From assembly GCA_910589415.1 (NCBI GenBank), contig OU342632.1:50271341-50335340 (forward strand): a DNA stretch of 64,000 nucleotides, in the 5' to 3' direction. Position numbers and translations under genes: made by a program. The notes under the pieces are model-generated. The model saw nothing but the letters and a program-made list of their open reading frames with translations, was not told where the DNA came from and searched no databases. This document shows, piece by piece, positions 1 through 11,902 of this stretch. Numbering within the stretch: position 1 is the first letter of the stretch; every line of letters begins with the position of its first letter. The stretch is from Malachius bipustulatus. Its lineage: Eukaryota; Arthropoda; Insecta; Coleoptera; Melyridae.

Positions 1-180
1 TAAAAAGGTTTGATTTCATTTTGATATCCTTCATCTGTTTTGCCTCGACGGTGAACTCTTGCTACCTTTTGCACAGTTGTCACTTATTGTTATATTTGCT
101 TACTGATTCTTTGTCACTTTTCTTCGGTATTTTATAAAAATAGGCAAGAACTCTTATGTCCGTATTCATAAAACTTTAAA

Positions 181-200
181 ATATAACTCTGGGGTTATAT
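181..200. repeat. Quasi-palindrome, inverted copy at 3835-3855
   Basis: ATATAACTCTGGGGTTATAT is nearly self-complementary, and a near-identical inverted copy lies at 3835-3855. The two could be relic termini of one old element spanning 181-3855, but only about 20 bp match, so this is weak. Confidence 0.35.
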
Positions 201-578
201 TTTGAATTTTCTGATAGCTGATTGGTCTAATGCCCTACGAACGCTACCAGTTTTAAACCAATCACATGTTCTAAAAAACCTTCTTGCGCATCAATCGCAG
301 AAACAGTGTATTTTTATGCGATTCAACTATGAAAATTTTTGCCGCCTTTTAAATTGGCTTTCTGAATTTTTCAATAGTCAGGTCGAATTTACGTAGTGGT
401 TTACTGTGAAAATTTCATTTCATTTCGTTTGAAAGCGTGCCATAAAATAGATTTTTACATATTATAATAAACCAAAAAAAAAATTGGCAAAATTTAACAA
501 TTTCGTCTCTTGTCCTATATACCCGCCACTGACTAACTTTAAAAAGTTACAGGCCGCGAGTTCTGAAAACCGAACATT

Positions 579-780
579 TGAAATTTTAGAGAAATAAACA
601 TCATGTAAAAAAATTCGAAAAACTCCGCCATTTCTCTTATTTGCTTCTTTAAATTTTGGAGAGTTACAAGCTATTAGTGTAGTTGTCTACTCCGAAAATT
701 TCAGGTAAATTCCCTCAAAAATGTGCTCATAATCAATTAAAGAAATTTAGCCATTTTTACCATTTTCTTATCCACGCCAC
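579..780 (+). repeat. Dispersed repeat copy 1 (second copy 1427-1632)
   Basis: About 200 bp align in direct orientation with 1427-1632, sharing blocks such as AAATTTTAGAGAAAT, TAGTGTAGTTGTCTACT and a final CCACGCCACT. The shared end resembles hAT-type termini (CAGTGGCG in reverse). Identity is clearly below 90 percent, so these are old copies. A third similar end, CCCGCCACTGA, is at 522-531. Confidence 0.6.
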
Positions 781-1099
781 TAGCTTACTAATGAAAATAA
801 TAAAAATTTTATTGCATTAATTCAAATTTCAAATCATTTTAATCCAATCTTGTTAATACAGGTTTTTAGGAGTTTTTATTTTCTGCAATTGGGGTTGGCA
901 GGAGCAGTCATATCTGCATGGGTGGTCCCGCCCTAGCCGAGCGCGATGAAAACGGTGCGCTGGTCTGGTGCTGGTGCTGGTTTTAAATCAAGCAGTCCCG
1001 GGTCTGAATATTACATTCAATCGTTAAGTTATTAAACAAGCCTTTAATTGTCATCCTCATTATTTTGTTGTGAAAAGTTTTCTTTCTATATTGCTTATA

Positions 1100-1308
1100 C
1101 AGGGACAAAAAAATAGCCTTTTTCCCTAAAATTCAAAAAGCCGCCATTTTGAAACGGCTCGATCGATTTTGCTCAAAAATGCAATACCAGACCACTACTT
1201 GTGGATAATATCTTCCTCCCATAAAAATTTCAGCCTCCTAGATTGAAAACTGCTACCAGAAAACCGTGCCACAGGACCGGATGCTTCGAAATTTTAAAGG
1301 ACACCCTG
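1100..1308. mobile_element. Small CAGGGAC...CACCCTG element, 209 bp
   Basis: Starts TA-CAGGGAC at 1098 and ends GGACACCCTG-TA at 1310. The flanking TA pair fits mariner-type target duplication. Inverted identity beyond the first bases is poor, so this may be a decayed member of the CAGGGTG group seen throughout the window. Confidence 0.4.
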
Positions 1309-1426
1309 TAGAAGTAACGCGACTTTTGAAAAATTTTTCAACGAAAATTTAGCGTCATCCCAAGGTTTCACAAGAGTAAAAAATTTCTTCCACTAATCTT
1401 GAAAGATGAAGCTACTAGAGCGTTTT

Positions 1427-1632
1427 TAAAATTTTAGAGAAATTTACATCATGTAAAATAAATTTAAATATCTCCGCCATTTTTTTTATTTGATCCTTGA
1501 AATTTTTGAAGATTAAAGAGTATTAGTATAGTTGTCTACTGTAAAAATTTTAGTTCAATTCCTTAAAAAATGTGCTCAAAAACTGTTATAGAAATTAAGC
1601 CATTTTCACTCTTTTCCTACCCACGCCACTGG
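1427..1632 (+). repeat. Dispersed repeat copy 2, abuts PLE
   Basis: Second copy of the 579-780 repeat. It ends in CCACGCCACTGG exactly where recognisable Penelope-like coding sequence begins, suggesting the retroelement integrated at, or recombined with, this end. Confidence 0.6.
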
Positions 1633-2382
1633 GTTATAACAAGATACATAAATTACTATTCTTACCATCCTTATAAATGTAAAATAAATTTGATAATCAA
1701 TATAAAAAATAAAATCTTAGAAATCACACATGAATCATTAAAACAAACAAATCTTAAAAAATTTTATGAAATATTAAGACTAAATTCTTATCCAAAAAAT
1801 TTGTTAAATAAACTAATTTATTCTACACCTTCTACAATTAATAATCAGAATAACATCAATGATCAACAAACAAATCCTGTTGTTACAAGATATTTTTCTC
1901 TTCCTTATATTAAACCTCTTTTTTCAAAACTTGCTCCTCTTTTAAAAATAACAGATAATGATAGAGCTGCCTTTAAAACTCAGAAGACCGTTAAACAGCT
2001 TTTTTCAAAAATTAAGGATAAAACTCCAATAATGCAACAATCAAATGTTGTATATTGCATTCCTTGTGCTAACTGCAATCTTTGTTACATAGGACAAACT
2101 TCAAGGAATTTAAAATCTCGTATAACATCCCATAGAAGTGATGCAAAACGTAATACAGGCACTTGTGCTCTAGCTAAACATGTTAACAATAAAGATCACC
2201 AAATGAATTATGATGGTACATCAATCTTAGATATAGAAAGTAACACCTTTAAAAGAACTTTTATAGAAATGATTAGAATCCAACAAAATTCAAATGCTAT
2301 GAACTCCATGAAAGATGTAGAAAATCTTAGTAGCATTTACACATTTTTAGTAAAAATTGATAAAGAAAACAACCTACAATAA
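1570..2382 (+). CDS. Penelope-like element C-terminal fragment, GIY-YIG nuclease
   Basis: Open frame of 270 codons. The first ~22 residues come from the upstream repeat, so the ATG is not the native start. Residues ~25-85 (RYINYYSYHPYKCK onward) resemble the post-RT linker of Penelope-like polyproteins. Residues ~105-155 are the interdomain stretch, and ~159-260 are the GIY-YIG endonuclease: VVYCIPC, then CYIGQTSRNLKSRITSH, with paired Cys and His residues of the Zn-like motif (C163, C166; AKHVNNKDH) and a downstream Glu (FIEMIR). PLE integrase-nucleases nick target DNA for target-primed reverse transcription. The whole RT core is missing, so the copy is 5'-truncated and cannot act alone. The uninterrupted frame suggests moderate age. 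It is flanked 3' by a typical PLE tail. Confidence 0.85.
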   Translation: MCSKTVIEIKPFSLFSYPRHWVITRYINYYSYHPYKCKINLIINIKNKILEITHESLKQTNLKKFYEILRLNSYPKNLLNKLIYSTPSTINNQNNINDQQTNPVVTRYFSLPYIKPLFSKLAPLLKITDNDRAAFKTQKTVKQLFSKIKDKTPIMQQSNVVYCIPCANCNLCYIGQTSRNLKSRITSHRSDAKRNTGTCALAKHVNNKDHQMNYDGTSILDIESNTFKRTFIEMIRIQQNSNAMNSMKDVENLSSIYTFLVKIDKENNLQ

Positions 2383-2915
2383 TCTAAATTTAATCCAAAG
2401 TTTAAATAGTTTTGATTCTTCCGATATATTTTTATTTTTTCCTTCAATGTTATTACAATAATATTAATTTTATCTAACAATAGGGGACTTACATAATAAT
2501 GAAGTCGTCAAAAACAAATAATTTTTAGATATCAAATCATCTTTATTCAATTTTTTTAAAAAATTTATTATTTATATGTCAATCATTTAGATTAGAAAAA
2601 ACTTTAAAAATTTTTTATCATTTCGGCCTGAATTTGAAATTGAACTTCATTTGGTATGTAATTTTATCTTTGTTGGTGTTAGTTGCTTTGAATGTATACA
2701 AAAATAGTCCTATGGTTAGCAATTTTTACAAACTTTAAATTTTAATCTCAAATTCTGTAAGTATATAATTTCCATCTTTGTAACACCTATATACTAAATT
2801 TAATATTGTTAATCATATTATAGATAGTCCTGAAGAAGAATTAAAATTAATTCGAAAGCTTGACGTAGAAAAAAGAGTGTTCTTTGATTTAATTGACTGC
2901 AAACCCAAATAATTC
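1633..2915 (+). mobile_element. 5'-truncated Penelope-like element
   Basis: Comprises the GIY-YIG coding fragment, an AT-rich 3' UTR of about 440 bp, and a terminal block with the CTGAAGA-stem-GAAAGCTTG signature seen at many PLE 3' ends. The 5' boundary coincides with the CCACGCCACTGG end of an older repeat. The 3' boundary before the (TA)n tract is approximate. Confidence 0.75.
2830..2859 (+). ncRNA. Hammerhead-like motif in PLE terminal repeat
   Basis: CTGAAGA, one A, a 6-bp stem GAATTA/TAATTC with loop AAAT, then GAAAGC. CTGANGA and GAAA are the two hammerhead core boxes, and PLE terminal repeats are known to carry minimal hammerheads. The extra A before stem II and the missing stem III make self-cleavage doubtful. 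Confidence 0.4.
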
Positions 2916-2921
2916 CTAATA

Positions 2922-2957
2922 TCATTATATATATAAATATATAAATATATATATATA
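2922..2957. repeat. (TA)n tract
   Basis: Interrupted TA microsatellite immediately left of the foldback element at 2958. The element probably inserted into it, since TATATAT continues on the far side at 3690. Confidence 0.8.
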
Positions 2958-3689
2958 CAGGGTGTTGATTTTCAAAGCGGGCCATAGGGGATTAGCATTG
3001 CGAAAGTGGTTTTTGAGGATTCCTGCTCGCCGTTTAAACTGACAGAAATGGTTTTGGTATCAAAATGAAGCTAAAATTATTGCGCATAACGCTTGATATC
3101 AGAAATTAATTTAATTCCACGTTGTTTTCTAAAATTCTTCAGTAAAAATTCAAGTAATTGTCAATGTTTAATCACAAAATAGCATGCCTTGCCTAAACAA
3201 TAATGACGTTTCTACGTTTCGACAATCCAATAATAAAACTTTATAAGTCAGTAGGTAATAATAAAGTCTGGTTCTATTTAAAAATGGGCTATACAAACTA
3301 AGAAAGAGTCTTTATGGTGAAAACCTACTACAGTGTAGCCAGTTACAGGAGGGTTAAATAGAACCAGACTTTATTATTACCTACTGACTTATAAAGTTTT
3401 ATTCTTGGTTTTATTATTGGATTGTCGAAACGTAGAAACGTCATTATTGTTTAGGCAAGGCATGCTATTTTGTGATTAAACATTAACAATTATTTGAATT
3501 TTTATTGAAGAATTTTAGAAAACAACGTGAAATTAAATTAATTTCTGATGTCAAGCGTTATGAGCAATAATTTTAGCTTCATTTTGATACCAAAACCATT
3601 TCTGTCAGTTTAAACGGCGAGCAGGAATCCTCAAAAACCACTTTCGCAATGCTAATCCCCTATGGCCCGCTTTGAAAATCAACACCCTG
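2958..3689. mobile_element. Foldback element, CAGGGTGTTGATTTTC termini
   Basis: 732 bp, bounded by TA-CAGGGTGTTGA and TCAACACCCTG-TA. The arms (2958-~3280 and ~3353-3689) are near-perfect inverted repeats of about 325-335 bp around a 72-bp spacer. The right arm carries a short extra TTCTTGGTTTTATTA block. No coding capacity. Termini match the mariner-like group in this window, so mobilisation in trans is likely. Confidence 0.85.
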
Positions 3690-3691
3690 TA

Positions 3692-6600
3692 TATATATCG
3701 TGGGCAGGTGAATTTTGGAAAACCACTTTTTCGTAATCTGGGGGTCATGATCGGTGGACATTTGATGAGTTTGGGTGATTTTTGGAAAGTGATGTTGTCC
3801 TCAATAGTGTATTTTTTTGTTAAAAAATACACTAATATAACCCCAGGAGTTATATTTTTATTGCTGAATATGGGCCTAAGTGCTTTAATTTGTCTAATTA
3901 CGCTCGAAACTATAAGTTAGATTGAACTTTATTTGGGCTTATTCTCCAGTAATCGCTATATTCAAAGGAATTTCAGTCCCATTGCCAGATAATTTTAACA
4001 GCAGCCAACGCTTCTCTGCTTTGCGAGAGAGAAGTATTACGTACCTTGCGCATTACATTTTGTGAATTTTAGTAGTTTAATAATATTATTCCGAAGGGTG
4101 AGTTAGTCCTAATTACAGACCTTATAGGCTTTAGCGAATCCTTATTATCTTTATTATCCGATGTCAGTTAATACTCTTAAAAAGTTAATTTTCCAGCAAA
4201 GCGATTCACTAATCAAAAAATTAGAAAACGACATGTTTCAATCATTTTTTTTTAACTTAATGGTTATGATAATTATTATTCCGTGAGCAGTGACAACAAT
4301 TTCACTTCCATTATTGAAGCAGCAAATATACCATAAACATTTCAATATCTTCAACAATAATTGATATAAATAACAATATTGTGCACTGAAAACTGTTTCG
4401 TCAACTTGTCCTTACTCTTATTTATTATTTAAGTAAAAGCTAGTTTAACTATCGCTATTAAATTACAAAAGACACGTTGAGTATTATGCAAACCTCGTTT
4501 TATTTCGATGCATATTCAAGAAGTTGCTTTAATGAAGAACGAGAGGTGATAGCGAAGTTTTCGTCAGTTTGAATACAGGTCCATTCCGGAACAAATATTG
4601 AAATTATTGTTTATTTATTTTTTATAACACCCTGTATTTTTACTGGTTTATTTACTGGCACATTACACAATTAATGAGAATCAATCAAATAATGGTCAAA
4701 AATTATCAAAATGAAAATACAGCAAGAGGTGGTCATAACGTTAACTACGCCTTTTGCCATTGGTTAACGAAAATAAAAAAAATATATCTACATACCCAAA
4801 AAAAAAAAAAACACTTCTTGCAGGATTAACTTTTTGTAGATAAATGGATGATTTTACTGTGCTTTAACATGTAGTGTGACGGTGCAGAATCCGGCCCATA
4901 ATTAAAAGTAAATAAAACACACAATTTCCTAGGAGTGGAGCAATTTCAGAAAGAAGCGATCGTGACATAGACGGGAAGTCTTCGGGATGTATTTCCGTCT
5001 AAAATTCTTCTGTATACGAAATCTAATGAGTCGCTGACCTAATCACGCACAATCGACGTGTTTGCTGCGTGTAAGCAGGGACTTCCCGCAAGCATAATCA
5101 GAGAGGATTGGGACAATGTGCGGAGAAGAGAATTTATACCGGTAGTAGCACGGCAGGTCTGACTCTGACCCTGTCAGGTATATAGATCATATTTACGTTC
5201 TTTATTTTGAATCAACGTACTTATTTCGATTTGTTCAACATTTCCTTGTTGTAAATAAACTTATGAAATTATTTGCTTCTTTAATTTCGGTAATCATTAT
5301 CACGTGTGGAAAGCTATAAAAATCTAGTGTCCAGTGACGTAGGTACTCATTCTGCCGTCCTAGCTACCGACTACACAGCCGTGACCCGTGACCACTACAC
5401 CGATGGCCTGGCGACGAAGATGAAAGACGACTGCCTGAAATGATAACAGTCCCAGAATACAAGACCTGTCGTGGTGAATGAAAGGCACTTCGGATGAGAG
5501 ACCCGGTGAGCCGTATTTAATTATACCATCTGGTCAAAATTTGAGTTACTTTATTTTCTGTGTCAATCATTAGATAATTATTCAGTAATGATAAGGCCAC
5601 GCTTGCGTGAGAGTGCGTTCCACTGTCCCACTGTGTGTTTCATTATTATTAATATGTAGGTGCTGCTGGGAAAAATGTGTGTATTAACTGGGAACTGATA
5701 CAATTATAAATTTTATCCAGTGCAGAAAAAATTTAAATATGTGATTTTATTAACCGGTTTGCACTTTCTGGATCGATCTGTATTATCCAAACAATATTTT
5801 TGTAGCAAAGGAGCAAATATACAATCAGCGTCCTTATGGACAAGCTTTGATGCTGTTTACATAATGACACATTTTTAGTGTGCTTTTGAGAAATAACTCA
5901 AACCTGCGTAATTGAATTTATTACTGTACTTAATAGGTACTTAGAAATAAAAGAACAACAATCCCTATTTGGACATCGCTACAGTAACTCTTCTTGTTGT
6001 CAAAATATGCAAATAATAAACGCTACCTGCGTTAATATTAATGGCAATGCCAGTCAACATAACAACAATAATGACACTATTAATTTATCACTTTTAATAA
6101 CAACAGGTAACCAATATTTATTAAATAGTTGCCACCAAATAAAGTCAGTAGCTACCTATTTAGGGGCGTGCAAATGAAATATTATTCATTAATGGAATAT
6201 TTATTCACTAATGAAATTTTATTCACTGATGGAATAGTTATTCAACATATTATTATCTTAAATGATCTTGTTTGGGGGAGCTTACTCTGGCTTGATCTAA
6301 AGAGTTCTTAAACACAGGCACCGACGTGGGAAAAATTTTCCGATTTCGATGACAAATTCCGATTTCGATGACATAAAATATAACCACAATATGATCAATC
6401 AAAACTAAGAGCTCACCTAGAGTTTAAGTTAGAGTAAGTGTCTGCAAACAAGATCTAATAAATAAACAAAACCAAGGGAAAATATCTCGTCAGTTAACAA
6501 TCACAACGTGTCATAAACCACTGTAAATAAAACCAATGTCTACGAGACACAACAACCAATACTTACTGTAAAGTCTTATTAATAAAATTATGAAACCACT

Positions 6601-7040
6601 AAGTTGATACATCCACCAACATATCGTGCGTAGGTGCGCAGTGCACGTGATTGTGACCATCCAGAAGTGACAAACAACAATACAGATGATTAAAAAATTA
6701 CAATTAAACTTTCAAGTTCCAGTCCAGGTACTTCATTGCGCAGTAGTTCTCAGTTCAGGTAATCAGGTAACTAAATTACACAGTTTTTTTAAGTGTTAAA
6801 ATAGAACTTGTTTGTCAAAATGATATTATGTGCGCTGTCTTTTCCTTGTTACAGCATGGCCATTGAGAAGCTAATCAGCACGGAGGCAGTTCTTTCCACC
6901 AGCCATGGACCTCCTATGAGTCATTTCCAGTATAGAAATTTATTTGAAGGATGAATAGATGGGCTAGGTTTTTCCGAGGGGTCTTCCTGGCACTTAGCAC
7001 CCATCTTCCATTCCATGTAACTCGATGGAAAAGATACAGA
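3692..7040. other. AT-rich stretch, no gene recognised
   Basis: Contains a small hairpin (3802-3832), a solo CACCCTG-TA terminus at 4628-4634 without a partner, and a GC-richer segment at 5330-5530. No supported coding exon. A 32-codon frame after a TTACAG at 6854 was considered and not accepted. Confidence 0.5.
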
Positions 7041-7049
7041 AATTCAGTG

Positions 7050-7300
7050 AATATTCATACAACTTATTTGTAATAGATACTACTTGTTACTCAAAATACT
7101 CAAATTTGATATTATACTTGTTACTCAAAACTGAATATATCGAGCTAAGTGAAAAATCTGGTGTTTTATTGTAGTTTTGTAATTAAATGTCTTCACAACC
7201 AAACCCATCGATTTCGAACCAGAACCAGGTGAAACAAATCTACCACGTAAGTACTGAGAGACGCAGAAGCGTGTCTTATCCTGAAGGTAAGGTAGAAAAT
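7050..7300 (+). repeat. Solo arm of the 18.6-19.2 kb foldback repeat
   Basis: Matches the right arm at 18944-19168: TGAATATATCGAGCTA, TTTTATTGTAGT, AACCAAACCCAT, one GAACCAGAACCAGGTGAAAC unit, and CCACGTAAGTACTGAG. It continues into sequence matching the outer left arm at 18638. The partner arm is absent, so it is a decayed half-element. Confidence 0.75.
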
Positions 7301-7814
7301 CGTCTTAGTGGATAGCAAAAAACTAGCCAGTAGGTATGTTTGTGCAGTGAAATGGAAACTTTTTAAGGATATTTAAAAAAATTATACAGGATTGTTTGTT
7401 ATCTATGCCCCTCTAAAGAAATAGCACCATGTGTTACCAAGGACATGAGACCCCTTAACCATGGATTTTTTAGAACCACCTCGGTGTTCTTTATCCACAG
7501 TTACCATTTGTCCAATGAAACAGCCTGTATATCCTGAGCTCTAATAATGACACAGCAGCAACTGTCAGCATTCAATCATAACTATGGAATTCAAACGGAC
7601 CACTACACGACTCTGGAGCTCACCTTTATGTAAAACCTAATACTTTATTTGCCAAGTAAACAGTTCTCTCATTTATTGTACATGTACATAAACTTTAACA
7701 CAAAGTAGATCAATTAATAAATTTTCAAACATAACAATATTTAACTACACAGAATAATAGACTAACGAAGAACAACGGACAATTTTTAGAGAGGTAGCAA
7801 CAAACTGAGTTCTA

Positions 7815-8441
7815 CAGGGTGATCCCGAAATGGCGGACACGGTATACAGAGTGGTATAGAGGATGTTCTCAGGAAGACTGTAAACTCAAAACAAAAATAG
7901 TTTCCTTGGCTCCGTTACCGAGATATAGGTGTCCTTTTTCGAAAATTTAAATCAAAATGACTATCAAATTCAAATAATTTCCACTGGCAAAGCACATGAT
8001 TATTTGACATAACTATCACGATAGTGTTTGCTTTTTATTTTATTTTTTTATTATCGGGAACGGAATTACAGGCATTCAAAGTTTACCTATTCCCTGAGTA
8101 CAACAAAATTTTTCAATGTGGCATCATTGTTCGAATTTGAATTTTTGAATAATATTACCGAATATGTATCCGCGCAACGATTATTGTTTTAAGTTTTGTT
8201 GGACTTACCATTTCATATGTTTCCATAGTAACATCTATCTGTGTATTGTAGACCTAGGTACACATTATTTTTCTGCCTGAAGAAGGGTATCCAGTGCAGT
8301 GCTGTGACTTTATTTTCCACAAAAAGTGGTCGTATCTTCTTAAGTGAGCCAAACTGAAGAAAAAAGTAAATGAACTTATAATCTTTAATCTACAATGGAT
8401 GTTGTTGTGCTGTCCGTGTCCACCATTTCGGGATCACCCTG
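7815..8441. mobile_element. Foldback element, CAGGGTGATCCCGAAATGG termini
   Basis: 627 bp with about 28-bp terminal inverted repeats. TA precedes the left end; TG follows the right end, so one flank has mutated. The interior 8155-8390 is homologous to 54928-55165. The same terminus ends the 21.1-22.3 kb composite (CAGGATGATCCCG), which carries a transposase start codon, so this family probably has a mariner-like autonomous source. Confidence 0.85.
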
Positions 8442-8629
8442 TGTTTTGATATATTTTTTACGTTTTATTCAATAGGTGGAAAATTAAAAAATTACCCAGC
8501 CCTAATTCAAAAATAAAGAAGTCGTATCTGAAGGAAAATTTAACGAGCAAGCCAGAGTAAATTCCAAGCTCATGGAAACAATGAAACTCACAAACTCTTC
8601 AATTAGATGAGGAGCAGGAGGGAAACTAT

Positions 8630-8899
8630 TTGTTCGGCGGAGTATATATTGGACAGCTGATATTCTGGTCAATATCCGACACGTGCTGCTCCAATACCTC
8701 AGCAAACTTGCGACCAAATAGTCGTATAATCGGAGGGTCGTGCCAAGTGAGGGTTTCGGCCCTTCGTCGGTTTGAACTTTGCAGTCTTACCCGTCCGCCC
8801 AATTACATGTCAAAGGTCCGGACTCGTTTGTGGGACTCTCTTCCCGTCTCGTTCCAGGAACTCCCTTGCAATAACGGAATGCTCGTAAATAATAATTGA
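8630..8899 (+). pseudogene. Possible C-terminal end of a non-LTR ORF2
   Basis: The last ~45 codons read RRFELCSLTRPP, then VRTRLWDSLPVSFQELP. This resembles the C-terminal tail of Jockey/CR1-type ORF2 proteins, which often has a basic stretch followed by R-LWNSLP-FP. No RT motif is attached, and upstream residues are not recognisable. The segment is GC-richer than its surroundings, consistent with coding origin. It could be a chance frame. Confidence 0.3.
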
Positions 8900-8999
8900 A
8901 TTTCCACATATTTGTGCAAAATTCTACGTCTAGGCTGTTTGTTTGATGTGCCTTCTTTTCAAACGATCCTTTAATCCCTTAGGTCATTCATGCGAATAT

Positions 9000-9945
9000 T
9001 TACGCATTTTAATCTTCCTGTAAAGTAAACCCTGTTAAAAAGTAGGTATATAAACATCAAACAGTCCACCGCAGCAACATCAGGTCATATACTATTGTAA
9101 TAATTTCGCTATTAAATATTATTCCGTATGAGCAGTCTTAAAGCAATTATTGTTCTTGTACGCCGTCGTCAAAGTTAGCCCTCAGTACCCTACGTTACCA
9201 CAAAACAAAATTATGCATAACATGAAAATCAACCTTACAACTCATTGACTTACACTTTATTTTTTCAGTTAATATCTGAATAATTCAATATATTTATACC
9301 TTAAAATCTAAAAAAAAACATTTAAGCATTTGGCAATAAGCAGTTACCTATAATATGTTCATTTGGTTCACTCTCAGCAAAGAAGTTTTGAAAACAATCC
9401 AAATGGACAGATTTGAAAATTAACAGCCGAGATAATCGGTAGAGGTATATTAGAAGCGTATAAATTCCGGACATCTATAGTGTAACAGAGAATGATTGGC
9501 GCGTAATTTACCACTGCCTAAGAAATGTAAGGAACAAAAGCTGTTTGCGGTTGTCTTCTCCAGAGACTTTGGTTAGACACGAATCGTCGTCCACATCTAA
9601 TAGCCCGGTTGAATGGATCTTATGAGAGAAATCCTGAGGAAATGTGCAGAAATTAGTCGGAATGGGTAGACGTTGCAACGAGTGGGTGTTAAGTTCAAAA
9701 TCGCTTCAACGTCTCAATTCGTAGGTGACTATTCCCATGACAGAGATCCGGGGTTGTAGTCTATATTTTATATATTGTAATCTATACCTTACCGGCAGTG
9801 CGTTCTCGTTGATCTAATATTTTTCGAAAATGAAATTAAAATTTACAAGTCGTTTTATTGAAACTAAAACTATTTCTAACAATACACACATGGGTCTGCC
9901 GATCAGCAAATGTTTTTCATTATTTTCTATAGGTTATTACCATTG
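9000..9945. other. No feature seen
   Basis: AT-rich unique sequence with no long frame, inverted repeat or recognisable element. Confidence 0.5.
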
Positions 9946-9948
9946 ACT

Positions 9949-10158
9949 CCAGAATCAACTTCTATTAATTCCCATCGATTCCCGTGAATTCCCGAAAATT
10001 TATATGAATTCTCATAGATTTTCGAGGAGTCCTATAGATACTCATTCCATTCTGTAGATTTCCATAGACTTCTACATCGATTTTTTTCATTCTCATATAC
10101 AGTGCTATCAATTCCCATCGATTTCTATCAATTTCCATAAATTCTTATCAATTTGTAA
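9949..10158. repeat. Degenerate period-10 minisatellite
   Basis: About 20 consecutive decamers follow AATTCCCATC / GATTTCCATA (examples: AATTCCCATC, GATTCCCGTG, AATTCCCGAA, AATTCTCATA, AATTTCCATA, AATTCTTATC), with occasional 1-2 bp slips near 10080-10105. The unit equals about one helical turn. It encodes nothing in any frame. Confidence 0.8.
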
Positions 10159-10513
10159 TTTTCAGAAAAAGGAGCTGCAATCCAACTTCCTCATCGACAT
10201 CCGACTCACCAAGGGTGCTATGATCATCCCCGTCTTTTGATTTTCAACGCCTGTGTCTCTTTTGTGGGGAAATCGTCGACGACGCAATTCACCGCAGCGC
10301 GCGACTTGATGACTTCGACGCAGTACTGCGCAACAATAATTGGTCCGATTAAAAAGATATTTCTATGTAAATGTTCGTAATTGTAAGCGCTACAAGTTTT
10401 GTGGGAACATTTTTTGGATTGCGATTGAAAAAAAAGGAGTTATTCTTAAAATACCAATTTTTCATCCCCCTTGTTCTTAATTAATCACCTGTAGGTCATT
10501 AAATATTTCAAAT

Positions 10514-10636
10514 ATGAAAAAATGTTACACATGCAAATTTGTGGAGAATGTTTTTCTGAATAAAGTAAGTACAGACACTTTTTTCGGTAAAATGCGAATT
10601 CACGTCGTAAAGTGTAAAAAAACATTCATCCCTTAA
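10514..10636 (+). CDS. Short ORF with BED-like zinc-finger spacing
   Basis: A 40-codon frame begins MKKCYTC and contains FGKMRIHVVKCKK, giving C-X2-C-X22-H-X3-C. This spacing recalls BED or related fingers at the N-terminus of hAT-type transposases. Nothing downstream continues such a protein, and GTAAGT occurs inside the frame, so it could also be an exon edge. Not recognised as a specific family; it may be chance. Confidence 0.22.
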   Translation: MKKCYTCKFVENVFLNKVSTDTFFGKMRIHVVKCKKTFIP

Positions 10637-10639
10637 AAC

Positions 10640-11600
10640 CAATATGGCGGCTAATTCACAAGGGGTAGGAGGTCGCATTTTTGGATTTAGACTCTCCATT
10701 GACCACCCAAACCCCACACAAAATATTTTCTTTTCCGCATGAATTGCATAATTCGATGCCTTTTTCGTCTAATTTTACTGGACTAAATAATACATATTAT
10801 ACACTATAGAGATACATCGAAATGATGAAACTAATTTGACACTGTCCAGATAATGTCCAAATCTCAATAAACGCGTAAAATGATTCAGTATAATTTTGAG
10901 CTAAGTTAATAATTATCAATATTTGTTTTTGTAGGTTATAATATAAAAGTCTATCTTTCTTAAAATAAGGGCCTATTTCACTTTCCTGTTGCATTTTTAA
11001 CGGAAACAGAAATATTATAAAAGTAAAGGGGACAGCAGTTGATGTCAATATAAGTAAACGTATGACTTTACTCCGTATGAATATTCTGATGCAACGTTCT
11101 GGTGATACATGGAAAAAATATGTAAATTTAGCAAGCAAATAAAGAATTCCACCCTAAATGCTGCTACTTTGATACATATGTTTTGTTATCTGTGACATAA
11201 ACTCAGAACTAAATCGACTCCAAATACCTAAATGATTGATACTTGGTTGAAGACTGGTGCTGAATCTGGAACTTTAAGAACGTCTCTTCCAGACATAAAA
11301 TAATTCTTCCTACAGCTTTTATCTCAAAGGTAGCATTACAAATAGGAGGGGAAATACATTATCAAGAAATATTCAATTTGACCTTATACTTGGATGACTG
11401 TAATTAAAATAATATACCTACATTTTACTTAATGCAAGAGAATTTTCTATGGTTAACACATTATCCTTTTAAGCTGAAAAATGTGTTAAATCAAACTTAA
11501 ATCAAACTTATATCAACAAAATGAAACAAATGAATAGCGGGAAACAGTTACATAAAATAAAGTTGTGTACCAACAGGGGAGAATGAGAACGGCTTAACAT
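10640..11600. other. No supported gene
   Basis: AT-rich. A 113-codon hydrophobic minus-strand frame at 10797-11138 is the only long frame and shows no recognisable family. Confidence 0.45.
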
Positions 11601-11602
11601 TG

Positions 11603-11616
11603 TTCTAGGTCAAATC
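11603..11616 (+). repeat. Target-site duplication, left copy
   Basis: TTCTAGGTCAAATC, exactly repeated at 16930-16943, flanks the non-LTR retrotransposon. Confidence 0.8.
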
Positions 11617-11902
11617 GGATTAATGTTTTAGTCGAAACAACACGTATCTCTGTGCTCTCTACCCTATTTTCTTAATTTTAGTGGTTCCCCTTAAAATAAA
11701 AGTGAAGTTAGTATCCATTTAATTTTTAAGTTTTTGCAGAATTGGTGAGTGTAATAATTTCAAAACACTAATTCACTTCAAATTCGAAATACCTACTCAC
11801 ATTTGTGAATTAGTTTAATACTATTATTTTCTCTTTTGTTTAGTTTATATTTGGAAAACGATTGATAAAGCAGTAATCTCCAGTATCATTTTTGCAATAA
11901 CT

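Noticed and set aside
934..989. tRNA-like A box (TAGCCGAGCGCG) and B-box-like GGTTTTAAATC 45 bp apart
   Set aside because: Spacing is right, but the T stem and acceptor stem do not pair and the B box lacks GTTCRA, so neither a tRNA nor a clear SINE head can be supported.
6854..6955. Possible exon: TTTCCTTGTTACAG acceptor followed by a 32-codon frame
   Set aside because: Short, no homology recognised, and no matching donor or upstream exon.
10797..11138. 113-codon hydrophobic minus-strand frame
   Set aside because: No membrane-protein family pattern recognised; AT-rich sequence readily gives hydrophobic frames.
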